Assembly: GCA_015075005.1 (NCBI GenBank)
Contig: JABTVC010000003.1
Location: 62,001-126,000, forward strand
Direction of reading: 5' to 3'
Length of the DNA: 64,000 bases
Origin: Planctomycetia bacterium
GTDB lineage: Bacteria > Planctomycetota > Brocadiia > Brocadiales > Brocadiaceae
The stretch's first letter is position 1. Each line of letters begins with the position of its first letter. Positions 13,658 to 23,133 of this stretch are shown piece by piece. A program made the position numbers and the translations under genes. The notes under the pieces were generated by a model. That model was not told the DNA's origin and searched no databases. It saw only the letters and a program-made list of their open reading frames with translations.

Positions 13658-15208
13658 AATCTTTCCTGGAGTGTACAAAAGGGAAATCCTGCGCAGAGCA
13701 TCTTTGGCGGAGTCTGGTCTCCAGAACTCAACCAACTCTAGCCTCCGTCGTTTTCTAGCGCCGGCATACTGGCTGAGGTCGAGCATGTACGCCTCGTATA
13801 TGCGGCCTGGCCTGCCGCTTACGGTAACACGCGATCGTATAAGGTGAACCAGTTTCAGGTCAACAAGCTCGTGTATGAGGTCAACCTCACGACCTTGCTG
13901 TTCTTTGTCCAGGAGAAAACAGTTTGTGTTGTTATGTTCTAAACAGAACTGCCGGATATTTATGAACTCTTCTTCCAGTGGAGTACTATCATCGAGCGTA
14001 TCCCGTCTGAAGTCCTCGCGCTTCGCTGAATCGTACTCACCGGCCGCCACGTTTACGTCCTCTACGCTGACCTTGTCTCCGCGATGCCCACGCGCCACGT
14101 CGACCGAGCGGCGAAATATCGAGAGGAAATCCCTTGCAACTCCGCCGCAGGCGAGAACCAATCGGTCTAAAGCTCTATCGGTCAGGAAGGCATCCAACCG
14201 CCCTACCTTCGCAGACTCAGCGAAATTCTTCAAAATTTTTACGAGAAAGGCCTTTGCCAGAGAGTACTTTTCCAAGGTAAGGTCGAGATCGATTTCATCA
14301 GCGTCATCCGCAATCTTCATCCCGACCGGAGGATCGCCATGTACGTACCACCTTGTGCGGTGTCGTATGGTACCAACCTTAAGCCAAAGATGGTGATCCT
14401 TGGCGAGCCGGTGGAAGTAATCGACCACCCGCGCTTGGTCACCCCTGCGAATGTGATAGAGGTCGTCTAGGAAGAGATACGCGTCACCGTCTGACAATTG
14501 CGCCAAGGAATTGAAAAGACGTTGGTAATCGATGATGTGTCTATGGAGGAAATCAACTTTGGAACGTTTAAATGTCTCCTCAACTTTGCGTTTCCGCATG
14601 CTGGAGCTCTCCGCATTCGCGGATGCACCCATTGAGCCAACTCCTGACTGTGCGCCAACCTTCAGCTCGAGAGTATCCTTCTCACTCGTCTCGGCTCCAA
14701 CAGTGACAGACATTTCAGCCTCGTCAACGGAGTGTAGTTCTTTTTCAAGTGAGTCAATGTATTTGCTGATCTGGTTCGATAAGGTAGCCGTATTTCGTCG
14801 ATTGAAGGAGGATCTTTGCGGGGTGGTACCAAAAAACCGCTTCCAAAAAGATGTCCGACTTGCCGGATGGATCGCTGCTGAGTCCATCCATTTCTTGAAT
14901 TCCCCGAGCGTTGAAATGAGGACGCTGATAAGAACATCAGGATAACTGTGCCCTTTGAATGCTTCCAGATTCACATAGGCAATGGGGCGTCGGTCCACCG
15001 TCAAATCGGCTGCGGCCTTTTGTAGAAGGCTTGATTTCCCGGACCCACGGCGTCCGAACACGATATGATGGCGTTTATTGATTGTGCGACTCAGTGTCCC
15101 CGGCGCTGGTTCAACGAAGTGCTTCACCCCAGCTTCTGTGGAGCGAGCAGCTTCCTCTACAAGAGTTAACAGGGCAGCTATCTCCGGAGTTCCAAAGACG
15201 TTACTCAT
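13628..15208 (-). CDS. P-loop ATPase, first cassette of array 2
   Basis: 526 residues. Walker A is GRRGSGKSS (52-60) and Walker B LFLDD (245-249). Around 330-390 is a helical lid region (DRLVLACGGVARDFLSIFRR) as in ORC/Cdc6-like STAND/AAA ATPases, and about 410-480 resembles a winged helix (FCLEHNNTNCFLLDKEQQG, VDLKLVHLIRS). Residues 165-210 are a low-complexity Ser/Gly/Ala and charged insert. The GC content and codon use are visibly higher than the 222-residue neighbour, suggesting a separate origin. Not a named family to me; related ATPases act as switch proteins in plasmid or defence systems, so a defence role is possible but only inferred. It is the cassette nearest the attI-like edge at 15239. 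Confidence 0.7.
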   Translation of the reverse strand: MSNVFGTPEIAALLTLVEEAARSTEAGVKHFVEPAPGTLSRTINKRHHIVFGRRGSGKSSLLQKAAADLTVDRRPIAYVNLEAFKGHSYPDVLISVLISTLGEFKKWMDSAAIHPASRTSFWKRFFGTTPQRSSFNRRNTATLSNQISKYIDSLEKELHSVDEAEMSVTVGAETSEKDTLELKVGAQSGVGSMGASANAESSSMRKRKVEETFKRSKVDFLHRHIIDYQRLFNSLAQLSDGDAYLFLDDLYHIRRGDQARVVDYFHRLAKDHHLWLKVGTIRHRTRWYVHGDPPVGMKIADDADEIDLDLTLEKYSLAKAFLVKILKNFAESAKVGRLDAFLTDRALDRLVLACGGVARDFLSIFRRSVDVARGHRGDKVSVEDVNVAAGEYDSAKREDFRRDTLDDSTPLEEEFINIRQFCLEHNNTNCFLLDKEQQGREVDLIHELVDLKLVHLIRSRVTVSGRPGRIYEAYMLDLSQYAGARKRRRLELVEFWRPDSAKDALRRISLLYTPGKIVEQTAPGDA

Positions 15209-15291
15209 ATTGTCAATTCCTTCCCATCATCACATCGAACAATGATTATACAGTCTATATAAAACGGCAAACACAGAATCTCTCGATATAT

Positions 15292-15321
15292 ATATAAGAA
15301 GTTGCCGTGTCTTCTTGTCAC
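15292..15321 (-). promoter_or_regulatory. Candidate cassette promoter (Pc) of array 2
   Basis: GTGACA (15316-15321), 18-base spacer, TTATAT (15292-15297) on the minus strand, aligned with the promoter of copy 1. It points to the ATPase cassette, whose start codon is about 85 bases downstream of the -10 box. Confidence 0.55.
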
Positions 15322-15403
15322 GCACTGTAACTACTTTAGCATCAAGCTTTTTCTACATTTTTGCCAATCGCCCATTCGGATGATACAGACGGTATAATCC
15401 GGC

Positions 15404-15500
15404 CTACAACCCATTGACCTGGCTTCAGTCACCGTGACCTCCTTTGCTCAAGACATGGGTGTAGATCATCGTCGTGCTGACGCCTTTGGCGAAGACAATC
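15404..15500 (-). pseudogene. intI: Integron integrase C-terminal relic (copy 2)
   Basis: Reads VFAKGVSTTMIYTHVLSKG, GHGD and then a TGA that falls inside the conserved end of the family; past the stop the frame continues SQVNGL as in copy 1. This copy keeps the catalytic-position Tyr (IYTHV) that is Cys in copy 1. The truncation point upstream is the same in both copies, so the deletion predates the duplication. Confidence 0.78.
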
Positions 15501-15747
15501 AGAGATTATCATTTACCATTTTGCAATGTCAAGCTTCTTTTACATGGAGAGATGATAGGAAGTTGTTTCTTCTTTAAAAAGGATGATAATAAAAAAATGA
15601 AGAAGAATGCAAGCTTTTTTCGGTTTTTCTGGGGAAAGAATGGGTGAATCTTTCCAGGTTTTCCGAGAATAAATATTTTAGCAAATTCTTGTATCATAAT
15701 TTGTACTAATTTATGGCTGAGAATGTAACGCGGGTATGAAGGTACAT

Positions 15748-17253
15748 TCACAAGTTATAGATTTCACCATACTTGTTCTTTAAGTATGCAGTGAAAGAAT
15801 GGGTTTGTAAGGATTCCCCGGTGATTTTATTTGCCAGTTCGTCCAGGGTGAACTTACGGCCATGGATATGAAGATTTGCGCGTAGCCAATCGAGTAATAT
15901 ATGAAACTCTCCTTTCTCAAAATATGTATCGAGTCCAGAGATGTCTTTTTTGATTTGATCAAATAATTGGGATGCAAAAATATTGCCGAGTGAATATGTT
16001 GGGAAATATCCAAAACTGCCGTGTGACCAGTGGACGTCCTGAAGTACACCATGCGCATCGTCTGGCGGCGTTATACCAAGATATTCCTGCATCCTGGTGT
16101 TCCAGGCATCAGGTAAGTCGCTCACTGCCAGGCGTCCTTCGAGCAGTGCATTTTCCAATTCGAAACGGATCATGATGTGCAGGTTGTAGGTGATCTCGTC
16201 CGCCTCCACGCGAATAAGCGAGGGTTGGACGCGGTTTACTGCGCGGTACATCTTTTCGGCATTCACGTTCCTGAATTGTTCGGGAAAGACAGCTTGCACA
16301 CGCGGCATGAAAAATTTCCAAAAAGAGCGGCTACGTCCGATAAGATTTTCCCACAGCCGTGATTGCGACTCGTGGGCACCAAGGGATGCACCGTCCGCAA
16401 GGGGGGTCCGTTCGAGTTCGTGGCGTAGACCCTGGTTGTACAGCGCATGGCCGGTCTCATGTATCGTTGCAAAAAAAGCGGCAGGAAAATAATCTGGCAT
16501 GAAGCGTGTCGTGATGCGCACATCGTCTCTGGAAAAAGACGTGGTGAACGGATGCGGCGAGCGGTCCTGACGCCCGCGTTCAAATGCGTAGCCAATTAAT
16601 CGGGCCACTTCAACGCCGATATCCCACTGTTTGTCTTCATGAAAGTCCTGATGTAAAAAAGAATTGTCGACTTCATGGAGTTTAGATGAAATGGCATGAA
16701 CGAGGGGGACGATTTCCTTTTTTACGTTTGCAAAGATGGCCTCTACCTGGGCTGTTTTCATGCCGGGTTCGAATTCGTCGAGCAGCGGGTCGTAGATACG
16801 GTCAGTATAGCCCAGGTACCCGGCATACCGTATTTTTAATTCAAGAATCCTTTGAAGATAAGGTGCAAAGTCGCAGAACCTTGACTCATTCCTGGCCTTT
16901 CGCCATGATTCGAAGGCCTGGGCACTGGCATATGCGATTTCAGAAACAAGCGCAGGTGGCAGCCGGCGGGCCTTATCGTATTCACGTTTTGTTACACGAA
17001 TGAGGCTTGCATCGTCCGAGTCGTAGGGTAAACTATGGGCGTGTGCGTGCAGCGCGTTTAAGAGGCACCCAATTGCATCATCGGTAAACTTTTCGTGTGC
17101 AATCTGGCTCAAGGTGGCAAGTTGCCGGGCACGTGCTGCTGCACCGCCTGGCGGCATGTAGGTCTGTTGATCCCACCCAAGTAACGCAGCGGCGTTATGG
17201 ATGTCGCTTATTTCAGCCAGTCGTTTTTTCAAATCATCGAGTTTCTCTTGCAC
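15748..17253 (-). CDS. Carboxypeptidase Taq family (M32) metallopeptidase
   Basis: 501 residues, the normal family length. The zinc site is HETGH (265-269), with the third ligand in HESQSRLWENLIG (about 295-307). Also present are the family segments ALLGWDQQTYMPPGGAAAR (22-41), DPLLDEFEPGM (155-165) and HWSHGSFGYFPTYSLGNIFA. M32 enzymes are cytosolic Zn/Co carboxypeptidases that remove C-terminal residues from peptides. Single gene, transcribed away from alr; the integron platform lies just after its stop codon. Confidence 0.95.
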   Translation of the reverse strand: MQEKLDDLKKRLAEISDIHNAAALLGWDQQTYMPPGGAAARARQLATLSQIAHEKFTDDAIGCLLNALHAHAHSLPYDSDDASLIRVTKREYDKARRLPPALVSEIAYASAQAFESWRKARNESRFCDFAPYLQRILELKIRYAGYLGYTDRIYDPLLDEFEPGMKTAQVEAIFANVKKEIVPLVHAISSKLHEVDNSFLHQDFHEDKQWDIGVEVARLIGYAFERGRQDRSPHPFTTSFSRDDVRITTRFMPDYFPAAFFATIHETGHALYNQGLRHELERTPLADGASLGAHESQSRLWENLIGRSRSFWKFFMPRVQAVFPEQFRNVNAEKMYRAVNRVQPSLIRVEADEITYNLHIMIRFELENALLEGRLAVSDLPDAWNTRMQEYLGITPPDDAHGVLQDVHWSHGSFGYFPTYSLGNIFASQLFDQIKKDISGLDTYFEKGEFHILLDWLRANLHIHGRKFTLDELANKITGESLQTHSFTAYLKNKYGEIYNL

Positions 17254-17455
17254 GAGTCCTCCCTCTATGTTATAAGTTCATTTTATAGGAATTTCAAACA
17301 CCGCCCGCGCTACGCGTTCTGGGTCGTTCGGGGTAGCTATAGACAAATAAGTTTATTCATGTCACCTCTCATAGTGAAATTCTATACTTATATCACGCAT
17401 CATTGTAATTATATACTATTACCCTTTAAAAACCTTTTTTTCCAGCAAATTTTTC

Positions 17456-18592
17456 ATGGTAGTTATGCACAGACCGACGTGGGTCGAAATTGATCTGAGC
17501 GCATTACGGCATAATGTGTTGGCCATAAAGAGGACGGCCGGACCAGGGGTGAAAATTATGGGCATAGTCAAGGCCGACGCTTATGGACACGGCGACTATG
17601 AGGTGTGCAGGGTTTTGCTAAACCACGGGGTTGGAATGCTGGGCATTGCCATCCTTGAGGAGGGCATTCAATTACGGGACAGAGGTATACAAGCGCCCCT
17701 GTTATTTCTTGGCGGCCTCTTTGAAGATCAAATCGACGCAGTTATTCAATACAATGTAATACCGGCTGTTTATGATTTGAAGCTTGCCAGGGTGTTGTCA
17801 AAAAGGGCACACGAATTACATAAGACCGTACCGGTACATGTGTATGTGGATACGGGTATGGGTAGTATTGGCGTAAGGTATGATAAGGCAGTAGAGTTTG
17901 TAAAGTCTTTACACGATATAAAAAATATTTTTATCGACGGCATATATACCCATTGCTCTTCTTCAGATGAAAAGGAATCGGCATATACAAATCTGCAAAT
18001 CAGAAGATTCAGGGACATACTGACAACCCTGGATGCGATGAAGATAGGTATCCCATTAAGACACATGGCGAATAGTGGGGCAATCATCGGTTATCCTGAT
18101 GCGTATTTCTCTATGGTAAGGCCTGGCCTGTCATTATATGGACTCTATCCTTCAGAAGAGGTATCGAGGGACATCGGCATTAAACCTGTCATGAGCTTCA
18201 AGACGAGGGTTATTCATATGAAAGACATGCAACCATGCGATGATGTGGGCTACGGCAGGACATACAAGATTACAAAACCTACCCGTGTTGCAACCCTCCC
18301 CTTTGGATATGGCGATGGATATAACCGGCTACTTTCTGATCAGGGAAAGGTCATTATAAGAGGCGTCACGGCATCTGTTATCGGACGGGTTTGTATGGAC
18401 CAGTGTTTTGTGGACGTGAGCCATATCAGCGAGGTCTGTGTTGGCGATGAGGTTGTGGTATATGGCAGTCAGGGACAGGAAACCATATCGATAGAATCCA
18501 TTGCAAGAGAATTACAAACGATCCCCTATGAGGTTACCTGTAATGTAGGCAAGCGGGTGCCCAGAATCTATATTAACCAGGAGGGGAAGTAA
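17456..18592 (+). CDS. alr: Alanine racemase
   Basis: PLP-dependent enzyme making D-alanine for peptidoglycan. 378 residues from ATG 17456; ATG 17465 (MHRPTWVEIDLSALRHN) is an equally good start. PLP lysine is K39 in VKADAYGHG, the second catalytic tyrosine is in DVGYGRTY, and the C-terminal beta domain shows IGRVCMDQCFVDV. No obvious ribosome-binding site. A strong hairpin follows the gene at 18608-18645. Confidence 0.95.
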   Translation: MVVMHRPTWVEIDLSALRHNVLAIKRTAGPGVKIMGIVKADAYGHGDYEVCRVLLNHGVGMLGIAILEEGIQLRDRGIQAPLLFLGGLFEDQIDAVIQYNVIPAVYDLKLARVLSKRAHELHKTVPVHVYVDTGMGSIGVRYDKAVEFVKSLHDIKNIFIDGIYTHCSSSDEKESAYTNLQIRRFRDILTTLDAMKIGIPLRHMANSGAIIGYPDAYFSMVRPGLSLYGLYPSEEVSRDIGIKPVMSFKTRVIHMKDMQPCDDVGYGRTYKITKPTRVATLPFGYGDGYNRLLSDQGKVIIRGVTASVIGRVCMDQCFVDVSHISEVCVGDEVVVYGSQGQETISIESIARELQTIPYEVTCNVGKRVPRIYINQEGK

Positions 18593-18607
18593 ACGTAACC
18601 TTTTTCA

Positions 18608-18645
18608 ACTGCTCGTTCCCAAACAGGAGTTTGGGAACAAGCAGT
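18608..18645. repeat. Palindromic repeat after alr, possible terminator
   Basis: ACTGCTCGTTCCCAAAC, short AGGA loop, GTTTGGGAACAAGCAGT: a nearly perfect 17-bp stem. No T run follows, so it may be a dispersed repeat acting as an RNA 3' end, not a classical terminator. Confidence 0.6.
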
Positions 18646-18670
18646 AATTGTAACGCCGATACCTTGTGGT

Positions 18671-18736
18671 CGGTATTAAACGGTTTAAACGGCTTAAGCG
18701 GTTTAAACGGTTTAAGCGGTTTAAACCGTTTAAGCA
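18671..18736. repeat. Short tandem repeats GGTTTAAACGGCTTAAGC
   Basis: Six to seven imperfect units of CGGTTTAA(A/G) lie head to tail and end in an inverted unit (GGTTTAAACCGTTTAAGC). Located in the gap between alr and rnpA. Simple satellite; no gene in it. Confidence 0.75.
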
Positions 18737-18790
18737 GCTATGGGGGGATACACCTCCCGCGCTACGCGTTCCGACTTGTTGAGCAGAAGA

Positions 18791-19162
18791 TTATTGATGA
18801 AATACTTCATGGGCAAAGGCTGTATTGACCTGGAGTAGTAATCTCCTGAATCCTTGTTCAATATCTGCCAGTTTCAGATCAGATGAAAATGGATGACGGG
18901 GAATGGCAATGATGTCGACGTGGGGGTGCAATACGTACTTATTCAGCCTGTACGCCTCCCTTAGTAATCGTTTGGCACGGTTACGCCGAACGGCATTTCC
19001 TACTTTCTTGCTCACGACCAGTCCCAGGCGGGAATACGGAAGTCCGTTTTCTGTGACGTAGAGAACAATATTAGCATCTTTACATATCTTGCCTTCATGA
19101 AAAACCTTCTCAAATTCCTTCTTTAAAGTCAAATGTTCTGCCTTGGTAAATCGAAAGTTCAT
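18791..19162 (-). CDS. rnpA: Ribonuclease P protein component
   Basis: 123 residues. The RNase P protein helps the catalytic RNA mature tRNA 5' ends. Family landmarks: FRFTKAEHLTLKKEFEKVF at the N-terminus and the basic RNR motif NAVRRNRAKRLLREAYR (about 56-72). In most bacteria rpmH lies directly before rnpA; here the upstream 200 bases hold no rpmH, which is at 41163-41300 instead. Confidence 0.93.
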   Translation of the reverse strand: MNFRFTKAEHLTLKKEFEKVFHEGKICKDANIVLYVTENGLPYSRLGLVVSKKVGNAVRRNRAKRLLREAYRLNKYVLHPHVDIIAIPRHPFSSDLKLADIEQGFRRLLLQVNTAFAHEVFHQ

Positions 19163-19372
19163 TGGTTAAATCCACGGATACAGCGGGGGTTTTTACGAAG
19201 GGTTGTTGGGTTTAATCCGCCAGATACCGTACCTCCCCGTTACATCCATTCTCCGAAAATTTTCACATCCCTTCACAACACGAAGAGGCTTAGGGAAATG
19301 TTCGCCACGTGTTTTGTGCATGCTTGTAACTTAGCAGAAGAACAAGGCGAAGTCAAGGTTTCTCGCACAAGA

Positions 19373-20248
19373 TCAAAGAATGCCCCATAACAGCTTGAGT
19401 TCTTCTGACAAAGGTAATGGCCTGAAGCCTAATGCGAAGGCCTTTGAGCTATCAAGTGAGACGTCGGGCGGTCTTGATGCCGCCATAATTACATCCTGCT
19501 GCCTGCAAGGCACCAACCTGGCTTCCCGAATATTAAGGGTATTCATAAGCAACGTACCAAAATCGTAACGTGAAATACGTTCAATGCCTCCTACATGGAG
19601 TAAGCCGCTTACCTTTTCAAGAGCAAGAAATATTCCAGATACTGCGGCATTTACGCTTACAGGAGTTCTAAATTCGTCCACAAAGAGTCTCAATTCACGA
19701 CCTTCCCTCGCCGCTTCTACCATGGGCTGAATGAAGCTCTTGGCGTCTGGTCCTGAAATGCCAAACATCAAAGACATGCGGCAAATAGCAATCACGGGAT
19801 GGCATTTCACCATACCTTCCTCAGCCAGTACCTTCTGTTCACCATAAAAATTAACAGGACAAACAGTATCTCCTTCGCTGTAAGGTGCGTTTAATCCATT
19901 GAAAACCAAGTCGGTTGAAGTGAAAACACAGGGAATGCCGTAGTCAGCGCAAAGACCGGCAATATTGATTGAAGCATCGACGTTGATTGCTTGTGATTCG
20001 GCACGATGGGTTTGGCAAAAATTTGGATCGGATTTCGCTGCGGTATGAATCACGGCATCCGGGTGGACATCATGAAATATTCTCTTCAGTGCATCAAAAT
20101 TTCTCAAATCAACTTTCGTAATATATACACCGGCAATTTTTCCATGATGAGAGAATGCAGTTCCAAATACTTCCCACCCTCTTTTTGCCTTCTGGCAAAT
20201 GTTCCACCCCTAAAACCCATGAACGCCCGTGACGAGTAATTTCTTCAT
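19373..20248 (-). pseudogene. RmlD-like SDR reductase with in-frame stop
   Basis: From ATG 20248 the minus strand reads MKKLLVTGVHGF, then TAG (20210-20212), then GWNICQKAKRGWEVFG and on in the same frame to 19373, 291 codons in total. The protein is an extended short-chain dehydrogenase of the dTDP-4-dehydrorhamnose reductase type: nucleotide site GVHGF-x-GW, AVIHTAAKSDPNFCQ, STDLVFNG, active-site YxxxK as FYGEQK (NFYGEQKVLAEE). The stop replaces one codon of the Gly-rich loop; all else is intact. Internal initiation at 20107 (MRNFDALKRI) would lose the cofactor loop. Either a recent nonsense mutation or a one-base sequence error. Confidence 0.78.
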
Positions 20249-20296
20249 ATTTCTCAACGTCACCGATGCAAGACTTCTGTGAGAAATTGAGTTCTG

Positions 20297-22252
20297 TCAT
20301 TCACCACAATCATCACGTAATGATTCCAATTCGGTGTGAACTGTCTCCCATGTGCTGTAAAGGGTATTCAATTCCTGAGTAATATTTTTATACCGTTTAT
20401 TAATCTCGGCAGATTTTTCTTTATCGTTGTAAAGTGTTGGATCTGAAAGGATGTGATCCAGTTCCTTCTTTTGTGTTTCCATGAAAGTGGTCTTGTCTTC
20501 TATATTTTGAATTTCTTTTATAAGTTTCCGTTTTCTGGCATTTTGCTCTTTTTTTACTAAGTACTGTTGTTTTTGTGACCCGATTTCATCCAATTTTGAT
20601 GGGGACGATGCCTTCGTCCCGACTTCTGCAGTTTCGCTCTGTAAATCAGACGCCTTCTTTTCAAGAAAATCCTTAAAACTTCCTAAATGAACATGGACAT
20701 TGTTATTTTTTAATTCATACACCTTGGAGACCAGGCCATCAAGGAAGTCCCGGTCGTGGGATACAATCAACAGACTCCCTGCATAATCCAGCAATGTATT
20801 CTTGAGTATCTTTTTGGTGGTGATGTCGATATGGTTTGTTGGTTCGTCCAGGATAAGAAAATTCGTTGGTTTCAGAAGCATCTTGGCAAGAGACAGACGG
20901 GACTTTTCACCACCGCTCAGAACGTTGACGGTCTTAAAGACATCGTCGCCAGAAAAAAGAAAGGCGCCCAATATGTGCCGAACGTGGGGGATCATATGAA
21001 ATGGAGCTACGGACTCGATTTCCTGCAATAGCGTATGTTGATTATTTAATTTTTCTGCATGCTCCTGAGCAAAATAATCAAAGAGTACATTATGTCCCAT
21101 CTTGATAGTTCCGGAATGTGGTTGTTCAATGCCACCTATGATACGTAATAACGTAGATTTTCCTGACCCGTTTTGTCCCACAAGGGCCACCTTTTCGCCC
21201 CGTTCAATCGAAAGGCAAATATCCCGGAAGATCAATCGTCCGTCATATGTATGGGAAACATCTTTTACCTCCAGTACGGATACACCACTTTGTTTCGAGG
21301 GAGGGAATCTAAATTTGATCTGTTCTGTGGTGCTTTCCGGTAATTCTTCCTTCTCCATCTTTTCGAGCATGTGGATGCGGCTCTGTACCTGGGAGGCCTT
21401 GGTATTCTTTGCCCTAAACCGTTCGATAAACCGTTCTACCTCTTTGATCTTTTTCTGCTGGTTAACATGCCGTGCAACCTGTAATTCCGTTCGCCTCTCT
21501 TTTTCAACCTCATAAAAGGAATACGTTCCATAGTACTCATGGATTTTCCCCTTCTCTAATTCCCAAACCTTGGTAATGTTGCGGTCAAGAAATGTCCGGT
21601 CGTGTGATATAATAATCAGGCCTCCCTGGAATCCCCTGAGATATTCCTCTAGCCATAAGATGGAATCGATATCCAGGTGATTCGTTGGTTCGTCCAAGAG
21701 GAGCAGGTTGGGTTCTTGAAGTAACAACCGGGAAAGGGCTACCCGCATCTGCCACCCACCGCTGAATGTACAAATACTCCTTTCGAAATCCGATTCTTTA
21801 AAACCCATACCTTTTAAGACCTTGCCCGTTTCTGCTTCGACCTTAGCGCTGTTGACAACCTCTAACTGATGTTGCAGGTGTGCGTACCGATCCAGGAGCA
21901 TATAGTGGTCATCGCCTTGTATAGAAGGATCTTCCAGGTGGGCATGAATCTTATCGATCTGACTTTTCAGATGAAGAATGTCTTCAAAGGCAGAACTTGC
22001 CTCTTCAAAAACAGTCTTTTTCTTGAAGACAAAACCTTCCTGAGGAAGATAACCGATATTGGTATCTTTTGCACAAACAAGATTGCCATCGCTTGGTTCA
22101 ACAAATTTGCAAATAAGCCTGAAGAGTGAGGACTTCCCCGTGCCATTGGGGCCAATTAAGCCAATCCGGTCGTTTCTCCGGATGTGTAAAGAAACATCAT
22201 CTAAAATGATCTTCGAACCGAAGGCAAGGCCGATATTATTCAGACGAATCAT
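20297..22252 (-). CDS. ABC-F family ATPase
   Basis: 651 residues from ATG 22252 (MIRLNNIGLAFGSKI), which overlaps the TGA of the preceding methyltransferase gene as ATGA. Two ABC cassettes: first Walker A GPNGTGKSS with signature FSGGWQMR and LLLLDEPTNHLD; second GQNGSGKST with LSGGEKSR and LILDEPTNHID. The linker between them is a charged helical P-site tRNA interaction motif region, and the C-terminus is a coiled coil. No membrane domain. ABC-F proteins bind the ribosome and relieve stalls or antibiotic block; the Uup/YheS type fits best. Confidence 0.93.
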   Translation of the reverse strand: MIRLNNIGLAFGSKIILDDVSLHIRRNDRIGLIGPNGTGKSSLFRLICKFVEPSDGNLVCAKDTNIGYLPQEGFVFKKKTVFEEASSAFEDILHLKSQIDKIHAHLEDPSIQGDDHYMLLDRYAHLQHQLEVVNSAKVEAETGKVLKGMGFKESDFERSICTFSGGWQMRVALSRLLLQEPNLLLLDEPTNHLDIDSILWLEEYLRGFQGGLIIISHDRTFLDRNITKVWELEKGKIHEYYGTYSFYEVEKERRTELQVARHVNQQKKIKEVERFIERFRAKNTKASQVQSRIHMLEKMEKEELPESTTEQIKFRFPPSKQSGVSVLEVKDVSHTYDGRLIFRDICLSIERGEKVALVGQNGSGKSTLLRIIGGIEQPHSGTIKMGHNVLFDYFAQEHAEKLNNQHTLLQEIESVAPFHMIPHVRHILGAFLFSGDDVFKTVNVLSGGEKSRLSLAKMLLKPTNFLILDEPTNHIDITTKKILKNTLLDYAGSLLIVSHDRDFLDGLVSKVYELKNNNVHVHLGSFKDFLEKKASDLQSETAEVGTKASSPSKLDEIGSQKQQYLVKKEQNARKRKLIKEIQNIEDKTTFMETQKKELDHILSDPTLYNDKEKSAEINKRYKNITQELNTLYSTWETVHTELESLRDDCGE

Positions 22253-22989
22253 TTTATCCCGCCGTACACCGCTTCCCGGTACTCCTTCCAAAAACACTCG
22301 GCACTGCGGAATCCTGCCTCTTCAATGATCTGAAGATCATCCGAAAGGAATAAGAGGTGATCGCCACCCTTCTTCTCTTTATCTGACAATTCTGAGGATA
22401 TCTGATCAAGGGGCTTCTCCTGATGTTTAAATTTTCGTATTCTGTCTTGTATGCCCTGATAGTGTAAACGTCTGAATCTGGCCTCAAGGATAGCATCTCC
22501 GGTCTTAAAGATATCACAACTTATAAACCAGCCATGTGGTTTCAGTATTGAGTGAATATACCGAAAGAGACACTCTTTTTCTTCCCGGTATAGATGGTGG
22601 AGGGCAAAAGAAGAGACCACTGCATCAATATGAGAAAGGTCTTTCATTTTGTTTGGTAATTCCTGGAACGTGGAGATTTGGAATGTAACTTGTTCAAGGT
22701 GGTTTTGTAGCCTTAATTTGGCCTTGCCTATCATGAGTTCTGCCGCATCCATGGCCACAATCGTTGCGTTGGGGAATATTTCGATGATTTTATGAGATAA
22801 GTACCCCGTACCTACCCCCAGGTCTAAGAACCGTAAATTCTCTTTCCTGTCAAATGGTAATACTTCACATACGATGGATGCCATTTTGATGCGGTTTGGG
22901 TGCCAGACATCCATATCGATGTCATAGGTTTCAACAGTATCGGTGTTATTAAATGCGTAGACCGTTTCCCTCAGCGTATTTTTTCGCAT
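22249..22989 (-). CDS. SAM-dependent methyltransferase
   Basis: 246 residues of the class I methyltransferase fold: motif I FLDLGVGTGYLSHKI (about 55-69), motif II acidic residue in TIVAMDAAELM, motif post-II DAVVSSFALHHL, motif III KPHGWFISCD. This looks like a small-molecule or UbiE/Cmo-like enzyme; substrate unknown. It overlaps the ABC-F gene by 4 bases, so the two are translated together, hinting at a ribosome- or stress-related context, but that is inference. Confidence 0.85.
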   Translation of the reverse strand: MRKNTLRETVYAFNNTDTVETYDIDMDVWHPNRIKMASIVCEVLPFDRKENLRFLDLGVGTGYLSHKIIEIFPNATIVAMDAAELMIGKAKLRLQNHLEQVTFQISTFQELPNKMKDLSHIDAVVSSFALHHLYREEKECLFRYIHSILKPHGWFISCDIFKTGDAILEARFRRLHYQGIQDRIRKFKHQEKPLDQISSELSDKEKKGGDHLLFLSDDLQIIEEAGFRSAECFWKEYREAVYGGIK

Positions 22990-23133
22990 AGCCGCATAGT
23001 GTCAAAATGTGATAGATAATTATTTTGTATCATGAATTATAATAGATGTTAACGCATCATATTGTATAATCAAATTCATAAAAAATACAGAGATAATTTT
23101 CAAACCATCGTGGTGAGTTGCAAAGAGGGATTA

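Larger units (their letters stand above)
15239..15713 (-). other. Integron platform copy 2: attI-like region and integrase relic
   Basis: Second copy of the 1914-2418 block, without an IS. It begins at ACAATGATTATACAG (attI edge), contains the promoter, the integrase C-terminal relic, and the conserved short frame (15509-15700, IQEFAKIFILGKPG). It ends with CATAATTTGTACTAATTT, the empty form of the site used by ISL3 in copy 1. It lies between the first cassette gene and the M32 peptidase gene. Confidence 0.75.

Noticed and set aside
13875-14396. Plus-strand frames opposite the ATPase gene
   Set aside because: Ser/Arg-rich shadow of a GC-richer gene on the other strand; no domain content.
18671-18736. 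Tandem GGTTTAAACGGCTTAAGC units considered as origin iterons or a CRISPR array
   Set aside because: Units are too short and contiguous, with no spacers and no adjacent cas or replication initiator gene; it is a simple satellite repeat.
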